Source: Polycyclovorans algicola TG408
GTDB lineage: Bacteria > Pseudomonadota > Gammaproteobacteria > Nevskiales > Nevskiaceae
DNA length: 64,000 nt
NCBI RefSeq assembly: GCF_000711245.1
Contig: NZ_JOMH01000001.1
Coordinates: 3,589,214-3,653,213 of the forward strand
Reading direction: 5' to 3'
Part shown: in pieces, positions 1 through 8,839 of the stretch
Layout of the letters: every line of letters begins with the position of its first letter
Position numbering within the stretch: position 1 is the stretch's first letter
Notes under the pieces: model-generated
What the model was told of the DNA's origin: nothing
Seen by the model: the letters and a program-made list of their open reading frames with translations, nothing else
Databases searched by the model: none
Translations under genes and position numbers: made by a program

Positions 1-139
1 TTTCTTAGATCCTACTGACCCAGAATCACTGGGCATCTGAGGATAGTAATATGAACCGCCCCGTGTTTCGTGGAGGCCCTTGGGTTAAGTCATGCTGCCA
101 TCGTAACAATGGACGTCATCGTTGACAGAGGTGGTGAAT

Positions 140-604
140 CTATCCATCCGGTCCCTCCATCAATTCGTCCATGAGTTCCTCGATCAGTGAAATGATGCCC
201 TTGAAAGTTTCAGGCGTCAGCACGCTCATCTCGGGGCTCAGCTTGTGTTCGACAAGCAATTTCTCGAGCGACTTGAACATGCCATGTGTTTCTTCTGGCA
301 CCACCAAATTGATCTGTTTTTTGCCGACCGCCGCAAGTTTTGCGCGCTTTTTTGCCTGATACTTCGCAGAACTCGATTTCTGAACTTCTGCGGTAAAGTG
401 GGTAACCGTTTCACCCGACTTGCTCGGTATAATGCGAATCGTTCCTTCATATTTGGTCCCGCCAGATACTTGCGGCGTCGGCGTTTCGGCCGAGGTGTCC
501 TGCGGGTTGTCACTGGACTGGGGCGGGATCTCGTTGGCAGCGTCGCTCTGGCCGCATTGATCTGCGAGTGGTCGGATTAATAAAGCTTTAGATTTTCGCG
601 TCAT
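140..604 (-). CDS. Hypothetical protein, possible ribbon-helix-helix-like DNA binder
   Basis: I do not recognise this gene. It encodes 154 residues from an ATG at 604; an in-frame TTG lies 12 bases further upstream. The first 55 residues are Ser/Thr/Pro/Gln-rich and probably disordered. A basic stretch follows (KYQAKKRAKLAAVGKKQ), then a segment of the form INLVVPEETHGMFKSLEKLL, which has the strand-helix look of a ribbon-helix-helix antitoxin or repressor. The C-terminus is acidic. It sits beside a cluster of hairpins at 649-807 that could be its operator region. DNA binding is inferred from shape only; no function should be assigned. Confidence 0.5.
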   Translation of the reverse strand: MTRKSKALLIRPLADQCGQSDAANEIPPQSSDNPQDTSAETPTPQVSGGTKYEGTIRIIPSKSGETVTHFTAEVQKSSSAKYQAKKRAKLAAVGKKQINLVVPEETHGMFKSLEKLLVEHKLSPEMSVLTPETFKGIISLIEELMDELMEGPDG

Positions 605-648
605 GGTCGATCTCAAATGATTGACGGCGCGCAGGGATAAGTCAGACG

Positions 649-807
649 GGCATCAAGAGATGCCGACGACAATCGCTGTAGCCGAGGGAGGATTGGGGGC
701 GCGAAGCAAGCGCGCCTGACGTAGGCAGCTCGAAATAGCTGCTGCCGCTGGAGGCGAAACAGCGTTAGCTGTTCACCTCGGAATCAACTAGTTGTGACTA
801 GTTGATT
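649..807. repeat. Cluster of five consecutive inverted repeats (hairpins)
   Basis: The 617-937 intergenic stretch contains five inverted repeats in 160 bases. They are GGCATC/GATGCC (649-654, 659-664), GGCGCG/CGCGCC (698-703, 711-716), GCAGCT/AGCTGC (725-730, 737-742), an imperfect 13/12-base pair (751-763, 768-779), and a perfect 11-base pair AATCAACTAGT/ACTAGTTGATT (782-792, 797-807). They lie between two divergent small genes. They could be operators, a recombination or transfer site, or RNA structures; the sequence alone does not decide. Confidence 0.7.
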
Positions 808-937
808 TGCTCCTGTCATTTTTGATCGAAAAGACCACGATCTGACGATACACAGATTTTTCAAGAAAGCAAGTGGCTGACCTACGTTCCCCTAATTGTG
901 TTGGAATTCAACCACAAAACCGTCGTATCCCGTCGTC

Positions 938-1153
938 ATGGAAACCACAACCATCATTGGCCTCGCGATCTTCGCCGCCTACATGCTCGCCGTTCTTGGT
1001 CCGCTCAGTTTGGCGGTGTTCTTCCACGGTGCGTGCCAACCGGTAGCGGCAGATGTGCGTTCAGGTGATTGCAACAGGGCCAGACCTGAAGCCGAGCACG
1101 CATTGAAACGCACGCCCAAGACGGAATACGACCCCGAGACAGGTTCGCTGTGA
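938..1153 (+). CDS. Small putative membrane protein
   Basis: A 71-residue reading frame starts at the internal ATG at 938, which places one hydrophobic helix (about residues 5-28, TIIGLAIFAAYMLAVLGP) at the N-terminus. A hydrophilic tail with two Cys and many charged residues follows. No family is recognised. The frame also opens 42 bases upstream, but that extension is not protein-like. A single-pass membrane peptide in an accessory region is plausible, but the frame could also be non-coding. Confidence 0.35.
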   Translation: METTTIIGLAIFAAYMLAVLGPLSLAVFFHGACQPVAADVRSGDCNRARPEAEHALKRTPKTEYDPETGSL

Positions 1154-1260
1154 CTGGCCGCATCAGGGGGCCAAGTCTGATCACGCCATCGTCATGCCAA
1201 TGGACTGATCGTTGATCTGGACCCTGAATGAAACATCTCTAATCCAGGGTCCGCGGGGCG

Positions 1261-1662
1261 CTAGGGCAGCCGAAGCTTGCGGGTTTGCAATGACCCAGCC
1301 TTCTTGACCAACTTCCGGTCAAAACTGGCGAACTGTGTTGCAGGGCCAGACAGCGCCAGATGGAGCGCGTCAGCAAAGTCGAGCCCTGCCCGGTAGCCAT
1401 TCAGGGATTCTGAGACAGCCTCAGGCTCTGCCATTTGCACCTGCGGCAGTCCCAGGAATGCAAGCAGATGGTCGGCGATATCTTGTGAGGTGCAGCCATA
1501 ACCGCTTCGCAACACCCATTCGCATTCCAGTAGCACGGTCGACGTCACCCAAACTGGCCCCGCAGCAATTAATGCCTTCGCGCGCCGAGCCTGCGCGGGG
1601 TCGTCGGCCATCAAAAAACGTACGATGACATTAGTGTCCAGCGCCACCAGTTCGCGATTCAT
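1261..1662 (-). CDS. vapC: VapC-type PIN-domain ribonuclease toxin
   Basis: This 133-residue protein has the size and motif order of type II VapC toxins. The N-terminal LDTNVIVRF strand carries the first acidic metal ligand, LLECEWVLR carries the conserved Glu, and FADALHLAL carries the distal Asp. PIN toxins cleave RNA, often tRNA, when not bound by their antitoxin. The start overlaps the stop of the AbrB-like antitoxin by four bases (ATGA), so the pair is translationally coupled. The module lies directly downstream of the giant recombinase gene and may stabilise that element. Confidence 0.9.
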   Translation of the reverse strand: MNRELVALDTNVIVRFLMADDPAQARRAKALIAAGPVWVTSTVLLECEWVLRSGYGCTSQDIADHLLAFLGLPQVQMAEPEAVSESLNGYRAGLDFADALHLALSGPATQFASFDRKLVKKAGSLQTRKLRLP

Positions 1663-1925
1663 CGCCGGCGCGCCGCCTCCGTCTGCACGGCCTCGTCCAT
1701 CTGCTTGAGCGACAGACGCCGCCCCTTACCCGTGCCCCTGCCGATACCAAACACATCGTCGAGGCGGGTGGGCGCAAACACGGGCGCCGACGACAGGGGC
1801 GATAGCAGTACGCCCTCAGGCAGTTCCTTTACTTCAAACACGGTGCCTGCTGCCCAACCATGCGCATTGCGCACCCGCTGCGGCAGCACCAATTGGCCCT
1901 TGCTGGACAGTTGTGCGGTTTCCAT
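1659..1925 (-). CDS. vapB: AbrB/SpoVT-type antitoxin (VapB)
   Basis: The 88-residue protein opens with a swapped-hairpin AbrB motif (AQLSSKGQLVLPQRVR, then GWAAGTVFEV), the DNA-binding fold of VapB and MazE antitoxins. The basic C-terminal part should wrap the partner toxin. It is the first gene of the pair and overlaps vapC by four bases, the usual order for an autoregulated antitoxin-toxin operon. No perfect operator palindrome was noticed upstream. Confidence 0.88.
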   Translation of the reverse strand: METAQLSSKGQLVLPQRVRNAHGWAAGTVFEVKELPEGVLLSPLSSAPVFAPTRLDDVFGIGRGTGKGRRLSLKQMDEAVQTEAARRR

Positions 1926-2048
1926 GTCGAGTACTCCGGTAAGAACGAAGTAAGAATAGCGCAGTCAAGCGCACACCGTCCGTGGGCCGACTTGCGGAGG
2001 CTTCGAACATCAACCGCCCCGACGATTCCTGGGAGCTTTAATGGCCGC

Positions 2049-5000
2049 CTATCTCGCGAACAGCTCAGACTCATGGAGCGCCACCCACCACGTCATCGCC
2101 CAGCGAATGGCCCCGGCTGCTCTGCGTCCGTGCTCGGCTTCGCGCACTCCATCTGTGTCGCATTCGACAGGGAACCGGATCCGGAGTCGATAGCGTGGTT
2201 GGCTGGCAACGCCCTTTCGTGACTTTGCGACCGAAACCTGCCTGGTCTCAAGAGCGATGCCGGCGTCATGCGGCATGGCCTTCAGTCGCTCGAGATCCGC
2301 TTCGCCATCCAACCGCATTGAGCCCTCTTGAGCGTCGCTGTAATACAGCCACTTTTCGATCAGCCAGCGATAGTCTTCAGGTCGGTCCGCTTTCAATTGC
2401 AGGAGCCATAACAACAACACTTGGGCGTGCCGGACTGGAACTCCGGCCACAATCATCACGGGTAGCGGTGTCCCTGCTGGATCACTCAGGGGCATAGGGT
2501 GCCTCGGCAATGTCGAGCCCTTCTTGCCGGACCTGATGGATGCGATGGCGTGCAGTGCGTTGCGGATGGAGTCGATATCGGCGGGGGGCTCCCCTTTGCC
2601 TTCCATCAGATGGGTATGCGCGGCTTCAAACTGTGCGATCAGGGCCTCAGCTGATCCCGCCCCATTGGGATCTCCCGTCACGATAGTTCGGAGAATCAAC
2701 GGCGACTCGTCTCGCCAGACCAGAGTCTGGCCACCCTTCACCCCTGTCGGACTGGTGTACTGCTCCTGTGCTGATTCTTCCAATCGGTCACGCAGATGTC
2801 TCACCGCGCAGAGGCCCTTGGTCCGGGCATCCGAAAAATAGCGGGCCAGCGTTGCGCGACTGTTGATTCGTTGGGCAAATGCGATGTGTAATGGGATCGA
2901 CGGTAATCCAAGCAGATAAGCATGGAGTCCCACACAGAGCGTGTGGGTGTAATGGCGCAGGGTGGTGGTCTCGTGCAAATGACCGAGCATGGCGCTGATG
3001 GCCTTTGCGCCTTGTCCGCACTGCCCCGCCGAACCCAGCAACGCAGCTTGCTGGTCCGGCGGTGGCAGCAGGCCATTGACCCACGGCAGATCAATCGACA
3101 ACCGATCAAGATCAACGGCATTGGCAAGCATGCCGAGCAGCAGCGCACTGGCCTTGGTGTGGCGCAGGTGGTGAGGCCCCATATCAATGTCGCCGGTCGC
3201 CGCTTTCATTGCCTTTGCGACGCGGTCAAAAAAATTGTCACCTGAAGCATCGTGACCCGGTGCACCGTCAATCGGCTTGCCTGTGCCCAGTGAACGCGAT
3301 TCGTCAAAGAGTGACGATAACTCCGCATCCATCAGCCCCTTTGGCAGGGCCCGCTGTGCGGAGGCGGTTTTGAGCCGTCGGCCCTCGTATTCACGAATGC
3401 GGATCATGTCGTCGTCAAAATCAATCCACCTCAACTTCTCGGTCTCTGCGCGGCGGGCGCCCGTGGCCGTGGTCAGCGCGAAATGCCGGACAGCCGCTTG
3501 GCGATTGTCTGCCGTACCGATCCCCGACTGAACGGACTGCAACACCTGTCTGATGCGCTGAATTTCGGTCGCCGAAAGAATCTTGGCGCTGACAAGTCGT
3601 GCTGCTGACCCTGCAAGCTTGCCGATCTCAAAGCCCAATGCCCCAATTTCGTTGCCGCGTTCGTGCAGAAAGGTCCGAAACCGCGCCCAGGCACCGTGAT
3701 GCGTGCGAGCCGAGAAATGCGGTGCCGTGAGCTCAAACAGCGACTGCAAAGTGCAGTCATCAATGACCGCCCAATCGTCAGTGACTTCGGAGAAACCGAC
3801 GAAGCCATGCCAGACGACCCGCAGATTAGTTGCAATCTGACTCCGCCCTCGTGTGCTGATTTGCCCGGGCACCTTGCTGTCGTGGGTGTCCGCCAGGAAA
3901 AGTGCGAAAGCACACAACAGTCGCTGCGCAGGCAAATCACAGGCGGCGAGCTTTTGCTTCAGCACCCGTTGCCACTCGCGAACATAAGGACTGCGGCGCC
4001 GACCAATCTCAGCCGCAAAATCCTCTTTGGCGGTTCGCAGACTGGAGGGCATATCGTCCTCGTCGTCGGAGCCCGGCGCACGCCCGCTCATCGCCTGCTC
4101 TTCAACCGAACGGGTATCGACCGCCGGCTTCAGCCCCGCAAGTCGACGAAATTCGCTGACAGGAAGATCATCCGTGAGGATTTCGCCGCTGGCGTAAGCG
4201 GCGAGTATCGGCGCCGAGCCAAACTGGATCTGCTGGCGAACTGCGGCGAGAAATGCCGACAGGGTGATGCCGTTCGGCGCGCCAATGGCGCCAAGATAGG
4301 CGCGTAATGCGGCGCCCCAGCGGGCATAACGTGTCGGCGCCCGAGGACCATTGAAATCCGGACTCAGGAATGACCTCATCCGCTGACGTTCCACCGACAC
4401 CAATGCCGCGAAGTAGGGCTCGAGTAGAACGCTGCGCCTCATGGGATCACTGGTGCGAACCGACCTCACCTGGAGTTCAATCAGACGCGCCTCGCCGACG
4501 GCCTGTACCGGCTGATCACTAGTGATAAAGCGGAGAAACGCATCAATATGGGAAGTGCAGGCCAAGCCGCCACGTAGGGCGGCAACTGCGATCAGCCGGC
4601 CGAGATCGACCTGTAACGCGGACTCGCTGGTCTCTGCCTCAGGCAGGTGAGCAAGATCCTGATCAATGGCTGGCAAGAGCCTTCGCTGGACGTAGTCGAA
4701 GCTTCTGAATTCGTCTTCGCTGACCAGCCAGTCGCGTTGGAACCGGGCTCGCGGCCGGGCGGCAAACACGGGCACCTTGGTGCGCTTGCGCAGGTATTCA
4801 CAAATCGCTTCAGCCTTGGTCGCCAGATCAGGCGCATTTCGGCTCGCCAAAATATTGACGGCACTCGTCGCCAAACCAAGAACAGCCTCGGCTGACGGCA
4901 CCTCCCATTCGAAGACAGCCTCGTGATAATTGGCCTTGCTGCTCATGAGCAGCTCGTTGATCTCCTCATCACTGATCAAGGGCGCTTGCTCGACCGCCGG

Positions 5001-7526
5001 TGTCGGTGATTTGCGTGCTGGCAGCGAATGCGCAGCTGGCTGCAATTGGGCTGGCAGCCCTTCCAGCGTCAACACCTCGAATCCCAGCTCAACTTCCAGA
5101 CGTTGCTGAACGGCGAGCCACTCTGCTCGAAATTTCTCGGTCGGAAATGTCGATGTCAGCGTCCATGGATGCCGTCCGCGCACCCAGTGGCCCAATCCGG
5201 CGTCCTTGTACCGGCCAGGCAACTCCTCGGCATCGGATCGGACCAGCTTTCGACCGAAATTGACTGGCAGCCCTCGAAGAAACTTGACCTCGTGCAGGTA
5301 CATCGGCCGGTAGGACGTGCTGTCCAGCGGGTTCTGAAAAAAACGCAGCTCGACGAGGCGATGACTGTGCTGCGATGGCGGGGGCGTGAAAGTCGGATCG
5401 ATCATCGACAGCGCTGAGCTGAGGGACTGCACCACCGCCAGCTGGTCAATCAAGGTCTGACGTAAGGGGACATATCGGTCTGTCGAGCCATCCGGCCGAT
5501 GCTTGTCCCGAATCAGCGCCCACCCGTCCTGGGTGATGGTTCCCGGGACCGGATGTCGCGTGCGCCGGCCGGCGGTGGCAACGCCTAACCAAAGCGCAAG
5601 ATATGTGGCCAAGGCGTTGTAGACCGCCGCCCATCGCTTCTCGCCTACTGCAGCATTAAAGCGCAGCTTGATCTCGGCGATGAGCCTGGAGACCTTGTCG
5701 ATTTCGATGCCATGCAGGGCGCCGACACGCTCGCCTGTCTCGATGGCCGCCGGCCCCTCGGGGAGGGTCCCTACCCATTCAATAGCGATCTGGCGCCATA
5801 GTCTTTCAACTTCGACACGCTCGAACGAGGCGTAGTGGATCAGATTGGCGTAGTTCGCCTCGCTCGCGTCAGTCACCACCTTGACCAGCGCCAAATCGTC
5901 GCGACCACTTTGTAGCAGGGCTAATTTGAGGGCGCCTGCAACGCCTCGCGCGCTGATCTGTAAAGGTGCCGGTTGCGCGGCCAGCAGCACTCGCGCCTTT
6001 TCCAGTACTTTGGAATTTCGGCGCGACGTGTGGCCGGCCAGCGAATCAATGAGGGCATGCCATGCCGACGGCAGGGGCAAGCGCAAGGTGGTGGCGTTGG
6101 GCGCACAAAACTGCGGCAGCGAATTGCGGGTCTTGAGTTCTGGTCGGCCGGCCAGCACGTGCAAGGTGTAGTCCGGCAGCGTGATTGCTACGGAGATACT
6201 CTGCTTCTGCTCTGGGTCCAGCGAATGGCCCTCAGCGATGGAGAGGGCCGAAACCTCGTCAAGTGAGCGCCCGGTGAGCAAACTTAGGCCAATCGTGAGC
6301 CTGGCCCGCCTCTCGCTCACACTCTCGCTCGATTCCAGCCGCACCACGCCTACCACCGCTGCAATTGCTGAGGCGGACAAGCGCCACTCGGGCCATGGGA
6401 GCAAGGCGTTTGCGCGCTCAATGTGATGCTGCGCGGATTTCGCCGAATACCAACCGGTAATCGGCTCGTCCTTGCCGAGGAAAAGGACCACAGAGGGCTC
6501 TACCCCCTCGCCGTCTCCGGGATCCTCGTCGTCCTCGTTACTTTCATCATCGTCTTCAACCGGGGGATGACGCTCGAGGACTTCGATGGCGAAGCCTTCG
6601 TGGATTCCTGCGTCGCCGAGTTCGTGCCAGACGTTTGTGTACGCCTCATATCGCGACACCCTGACTCTTCTCACCTCCCTCGCAATTGCTTGGCGGGTGA
6701 TGACGGTTCTGTCGGTCGCATCGGAACTCTTGGCCTCCCAAATGAGCTGCACGAACCGCGCAAGGTCTGCGCTTACGATGCGCGATTCTGCAACTCGCAA
6801 CTGAAGTGCAGGCTCATCGATACCCATCTCGCGCATCAGCACTTTACGAATGCTGGCCTGGGGTCGTTTGGAGTAGGCGAGCTTCAGCAGCAGTGCGAGC
6901 TGCCGCGAGCTGTCCGCCGTCAGCGATGTCAACTGGTTGGCGATGTTGCCCGCGCTGGCAGCGTTGGCCAGGTCACCGAGATCCCGAAGCGCCCGAAAGG
7001 CGGAGTAGACCCTGCTGGCCTTGCCTTCCCGAAGGTTCAGGCTCCCGTCGCTCTTCAAATAAAGAACATAGTCATCCCGTCGATGGATTCGGGCCTGGTG
7101 GTGAAATATCTGCCAGGTGAACCAGACTTGCCCGCACTCGAAGTCGTGCTGCTGCTGAGGCGTTGCGCCCTCGCGCGCGGAAATCAGCAGCAGATCACAC
7201 AGACCGCTGTCTCCGGTGCAGGGCCGGAGGGGCGTTGCTTCTTGTCGATTGCGCTGGATGTGGCCGTCCAGGAAGTGCGGGTCAACGTCTTCAAGACCCG
7301 CAATTTGGCGGATGAGATCGATACGCCGGCCCTGATCGGAGAATGCCGGCTCCATTTCAATCGCCGGGTATGCGTCGATCAGTTCGACCAGCCTGCGGCA
7401 ACACAGGACGATGGCTGCGAGGTTCCAGTGCGCCCGGAGCATGAACAGCACATCGAGAACGTCTTCTTCGCTGGCACCGAACCGTCCGGCCAACAGCTGA
7501 TTGAGGCGCTCTAAGTGAGGGTTCAC
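2049..7526 (-). CDS. Giant tyrosine-recombinase-like protein (1,825 residues)
   Basis: The C-terminal part is a complete tyrosine recombinase catalytic domain. Visible are Arg1358 in TGARRAE, the His1452-x-x-Arg1455 box in HHLRHT, His1516 in MLGHLHETTTL and the nucleophile Tyr1526 in LRHYTH. Family members are usually 300-450 residues, so this is four to five times longer. Two upstream stretches look like degenerate copies of the same fold. About residues 405-580 have LLTGRSLDEVSAL, ELKTRNSLP and LIHYASFERVE. About residues 640-840 have VATAGRRTRHPV, DRYVPL and GLGHWVRGRHPW. Neither keeps the full catalytic set; this reading is inference. An acidic linker (EDDDESNEDDEDP) lies near residues 325-345. 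ParDE is 36 bases upstream and VapBC 123 bases downstream, all on the same strand, which suggests a mobile or integrated element. No relaxase, portal or capsid gene accompanies it. Confidence 0.85.
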   Translation of the reverse strand: MNPHLERLNQLLAGRFGASEEDVLDVLFMLRAHWNLAAIVLCCRRLVELIDAYPAIEMEPAFSDQGRRIDLIRQIAGLEDVDPHFLDGHIQRNRQEATPLRPCTGDSGLCDLLLISAREGATPQQQHDFECGQVWFTWQIFHHQARIHRRDDYVLYLKSDGSLNLREGKASRVYSAFRALRDLGDLANAASAGNIANQLTSLTADSSRQLALLLKLAYSKRPQASIRKVLMREMGIDEPALQLRVAESRIVSADLARFVQLIWEAKSSDATDRTVITRQAIAREVRRVRVSRYEAYTNVWHELGDAGIHEGFAIEVLERHPPVEDDDESNEDDEDPGDGEGVEPSVVLFLGKDEPITGWYSAKSAQHHIERANALLPWPEWRLSASAIAAVVGVVRLESSESVSERRARLTIGLSLLTGRSLDEVSALSIAEGHSLDPEQKQSISVAITLPDYTLHVLAGRPELKTRNSLPQFCAPNATTLRLPLPSAWHALIDSLAGHTSRRNSKVLEKARVLLAAQPAPLQISARGVAGALKLALLQSGRDDLALVKVVTDASEANYANLIHYASFERVEVERLWRQIAIEWVGTLPEGPAAIETGERVGALHGIEIDKVSRLIAEIKLRFNAAVGEKRWAAVYNALATYLALWLGVATAGRRTRHPVPGTITQDGWALIRDKHRPDGSTDRYVPLRQTLIDQLAVVQSLSSALSMIDPTFTPPPSQHSHRLVELRFFQNPLDSTSYRPMYLHEVKFLRGLPVNFGRKLVRSDAEELPGRYKDAGLGHWVRGRHPWTLTSTFPTEKFRAEWLAVQQRLEVELGFEVLTLEGLPAQLQPAAHSLPARKSPTPAVEQAPLISDEEINELLMSSKANYHEAVFEWEVPSAEAVLGLATSAVNILASRNAPDLATKAEAICEYLRKRTKVPVFAARPRARFQRDWLVSEDEFRSFDYVQRRLLPAIDQDLAHLPEAETSESALQVDLGRLIAVAALRGGLACTSHIDAFLRFITSDQPVQAVGEARLIELQVRSVRTSDPMRRSVLLEPYFAALVSVERQRMRSFLSPDFNGPRAPTRYARWGAALRAYLGAIGAPNGITLSAFLAAVRQQIQFGSAPILAAYASGEILTDDLPVSEFRRLAGLKPAVDTRSVEEQAMSGRAPGSDDEDDMPSSLRTAKEDFAAEIGRRRSPYVREWQRVLKQKLAACDLPAQRLLCAFALFLADTHDSKVPGQISTRGRSQIATNLRVVWHGFVGFSEVTDDWAVIDDCTLQSLFELTAPHFSARTHHGAWARFRTFLHERGNEIGALGFEIGKLAGSAARLVSAKILSATEIQRIRQVLQSVQSGIGTADNRQAAVRHFALTTATGARRAETEKLRWIDFDDDMIRIREYEGRRLKTASAQRALPKGLMDAELSSLFDESRSLGTGKPIDGAPGHDASGDNFFDRVAKAMKAATGDIDMGPHHLRHTKASALLLGMLANAVDLDRLSIDLPWVNGLLPPPDQQAALLGSAGQCGQGAKAISAMLGHLHETTTLRHYTHTLCVGLHAYLLGLPSIPLHIAFAQRINSRATLARYFSDARTKGLCAVRHLRDRLEESAQEQYTSPTGVKGGQTLVWRDESPLILRTIVTGDPNGAGSAEALIAQFEAAHTHLMEGKGEPPADIDSIRNALHAIASIRSGKKGSTLPRHPMPLSDPAGTPLPVMIVAGVPVRHAQVLLLWLLQLKADRPEDYRWLIEKWLYYSDAQEGSMRLDGEADLERLKAMPHDAGIALETRQVSVAKSRKGVASQPRYRLRIRFPVECDTDGVREAEHGRRAAGAIRWAMTWWVALHESELFAR

Positions 7527-7562
7527 GTCGGTCGGCTAGCGTCGGCTCGGCGGCCTTAGCCC

Positions 7563-7865
7563 TTACACATCGTCCGCAAACAGAATGTCTGCGTAGTTTC
7601 TGGCGCCGTGCAGCACATGGATGACGACCACCCGTTCGGTCTCAGCGCGGTAAAAGATGAGGTAGTTGCCGTGGACGCGCCGGCGCACGCCATGCGCCTC
7701 GTATCGTGGCACCAGTGGGAACGCCAATGGGGCATCGCCTAGATTCAGGCACTTGCTGCGAAGCTCACGCACGAAAGTGAGCGCTCGCTGAGGGTTATTT
7801 TTGGCAATGAAGTCGCCGATGCCCTCAATGTCAGCCTCCGCCTCGGCTGTGAGATGAACGATCAC
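7563..7865 (-). CDS. parE: ParE/RelE-superfamily toxin
   Basis: The 100-residue protein has the ParE pattern: an N-terminal EADIEGIGDFIAKNNP helix, RALTFVRELRSKC, then the core strands YEAHGVRRRVHGNYLIFYR and VVVIHVLHGARNY. ParE toxins generally act on DNA gyrase, while related RelE toxins cleave mRNA; the sequence here fits ParE better. Its start overlaps the ParD stop by four bases. The pair lies just upstream of the giant recombinase, on the same strand. Confidence 0.9.
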   Translation of the reverse strand: MIVHLTAEAEADIEGIGDFIAKNNPQRALTFVRELRSKCLNLGDAPLAFPLVPRYEAHGVRRRVHGNYLIFYRAETERVVVIHVLHGARNYADILFADDV

Positions 7866-8119
7866 GCAACTTTGCCGGCCTGGGCGGCGTACTTGGCTTC
7901 AAGACGATCAAAAACGTGGTCGGCAGCAACCGTACGCCCTGCCCCAGCATCGGTCAGTCCGCGAGCAATTGAAGCGTCCAAGGCCGCCAAGCGGGCCTCG
8001 CGATCTTGAATGAGCCTGACACCCTCGCGCAGGACTTCACTCTTGGAGCCGTAACGGCCCGACTCGACGAGCTGTTTCACGAAGACCTCCAACTGCTGCC
8101 CCAAATCTGCGCTGATCAT
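7862..8119 (-). CDS. parD: ParD-type ribbon-helix-helix antitoxin
   Basis: The 85-residue protein begins with the ParD ribbon-helix-helix pattern (ISADLGQQLEVFVKQLVESGRYGSKSEVLREGVRLI). That pattern is followed by a flexible C-terminal arm ending FDRLEAKYAAQ, which would bind ParE. It is the first gene of the pair and overlaps parE by four bases. An imperfect dyad containing TGATAACAGTTATCA lies just upstream (about 8160-8175) and is a candidate operator. Confidence 0.9.
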   Translation of the reverse strand: MISADLGQQLEVFVKQLVESGRYGSKSEVLREGVRLIQDREARLAALDASIARGLTDAGAGRTVAADHVFDRLEAKYAAQAGKVA

Positions 8120-8173
8120 GTCGACGGCCTCGTTCTTGATTCAGACAAGGATAGTCATGCTTGATAACAGTTA

Positions 8174-8839
8174 TCAAGACAAGGTCGGCCGCTTGCCATC
8201 AGCGGCAGGCTTTCGGATGCGCGCAACCATTGATCGCTCGAGTCCGCTGAGCGCTTTGGCGACCTGTGTACTGGGTGCGATGCGGATGATGCGATCTCGA
8301 TGCTGCTGAAAAATCGGAGCAAGAATCGGCTCAGCCATCCGTGCGAGATCGATCACGCTGAATTTGGCGTTCGTTCGAGTCGCCAGACGCTTCACCCCAA
8401 CAAGCTCTCCGGGAATTGCATGTTTAGCCAGGAACGCTGAAAAGAGGTTCTCAACGACGCCGGCCGGCGCATCCGGGCCGGCCGGCATTCCCACCACTGG
8501 CGGCGCCCAACGCACGACATCACGGACTAATGTTGGCGGCAAACCGGCAACAAAACTGTAAGTCGCCATTGGCATCGGCATCTGAACCGCGCCCTGCAGG
8601 GCAATCGAGCCGAGCACGAGCCGTTGCGCCAACATCTCTGTGGTTCGCTTTTCGCGTCGGCGACGCCACCGGACAAGATCTGGCTCTGCACTAGTGTCTG
8701 CCCGCCCAAGATCGTTTAGGAGGTGCTGGCATAGCCGCATGTAGACGCCCGCCAATAGAAGGGCCTGGTCGAGGGTTTGGGGTTTGCATTGCTTTGCGCC
8801 GGCACCGAGCACAAGGCGTCGAAGAACACCGCAGGGCAA
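8174..8839 (-). CDS. Hypothetical protein upstream of parDE
   Basis: I do not recognise this 221-residue protein. It is rich in Arg and Ala. It has a central hydrophobic stretch around MATYSFVAGLPPTLVRDVVRW and a C-terminal basic region with RLATRTNAKFSVIDLARM, followed by HRDRIIRIAPSTQVAKALSGLERS. The GSIALQG and APPVVGMPAGPDAPAG segments look structural rather than catalytic. It is co-directional with parDE and the giant recombinase and may belong to the same element. The start is uncertain because several in-frame starts exist in the first 40 residues. Confidence 0.5.
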   Translation of the reverse strand: MPCGVLRRLVLGAGAKQCKPQTLDQALLLAGVYMRLCQHLLNDLGRADTSAEPDLVRWRRRREKRTTEMLAQRLVLGSIALQGAVQMPMPMATYSFVAGLPPTLVRDVVRWAPPVVGMPAGPDAPAGVVENLFSAFLAKHAIPGELVGVKRLATRTNAKFSVIDLARMAEPILAPIFQQHRDRIIRIAPSTQVAKALSGLERSMVARIRKPAADGKRPTLS

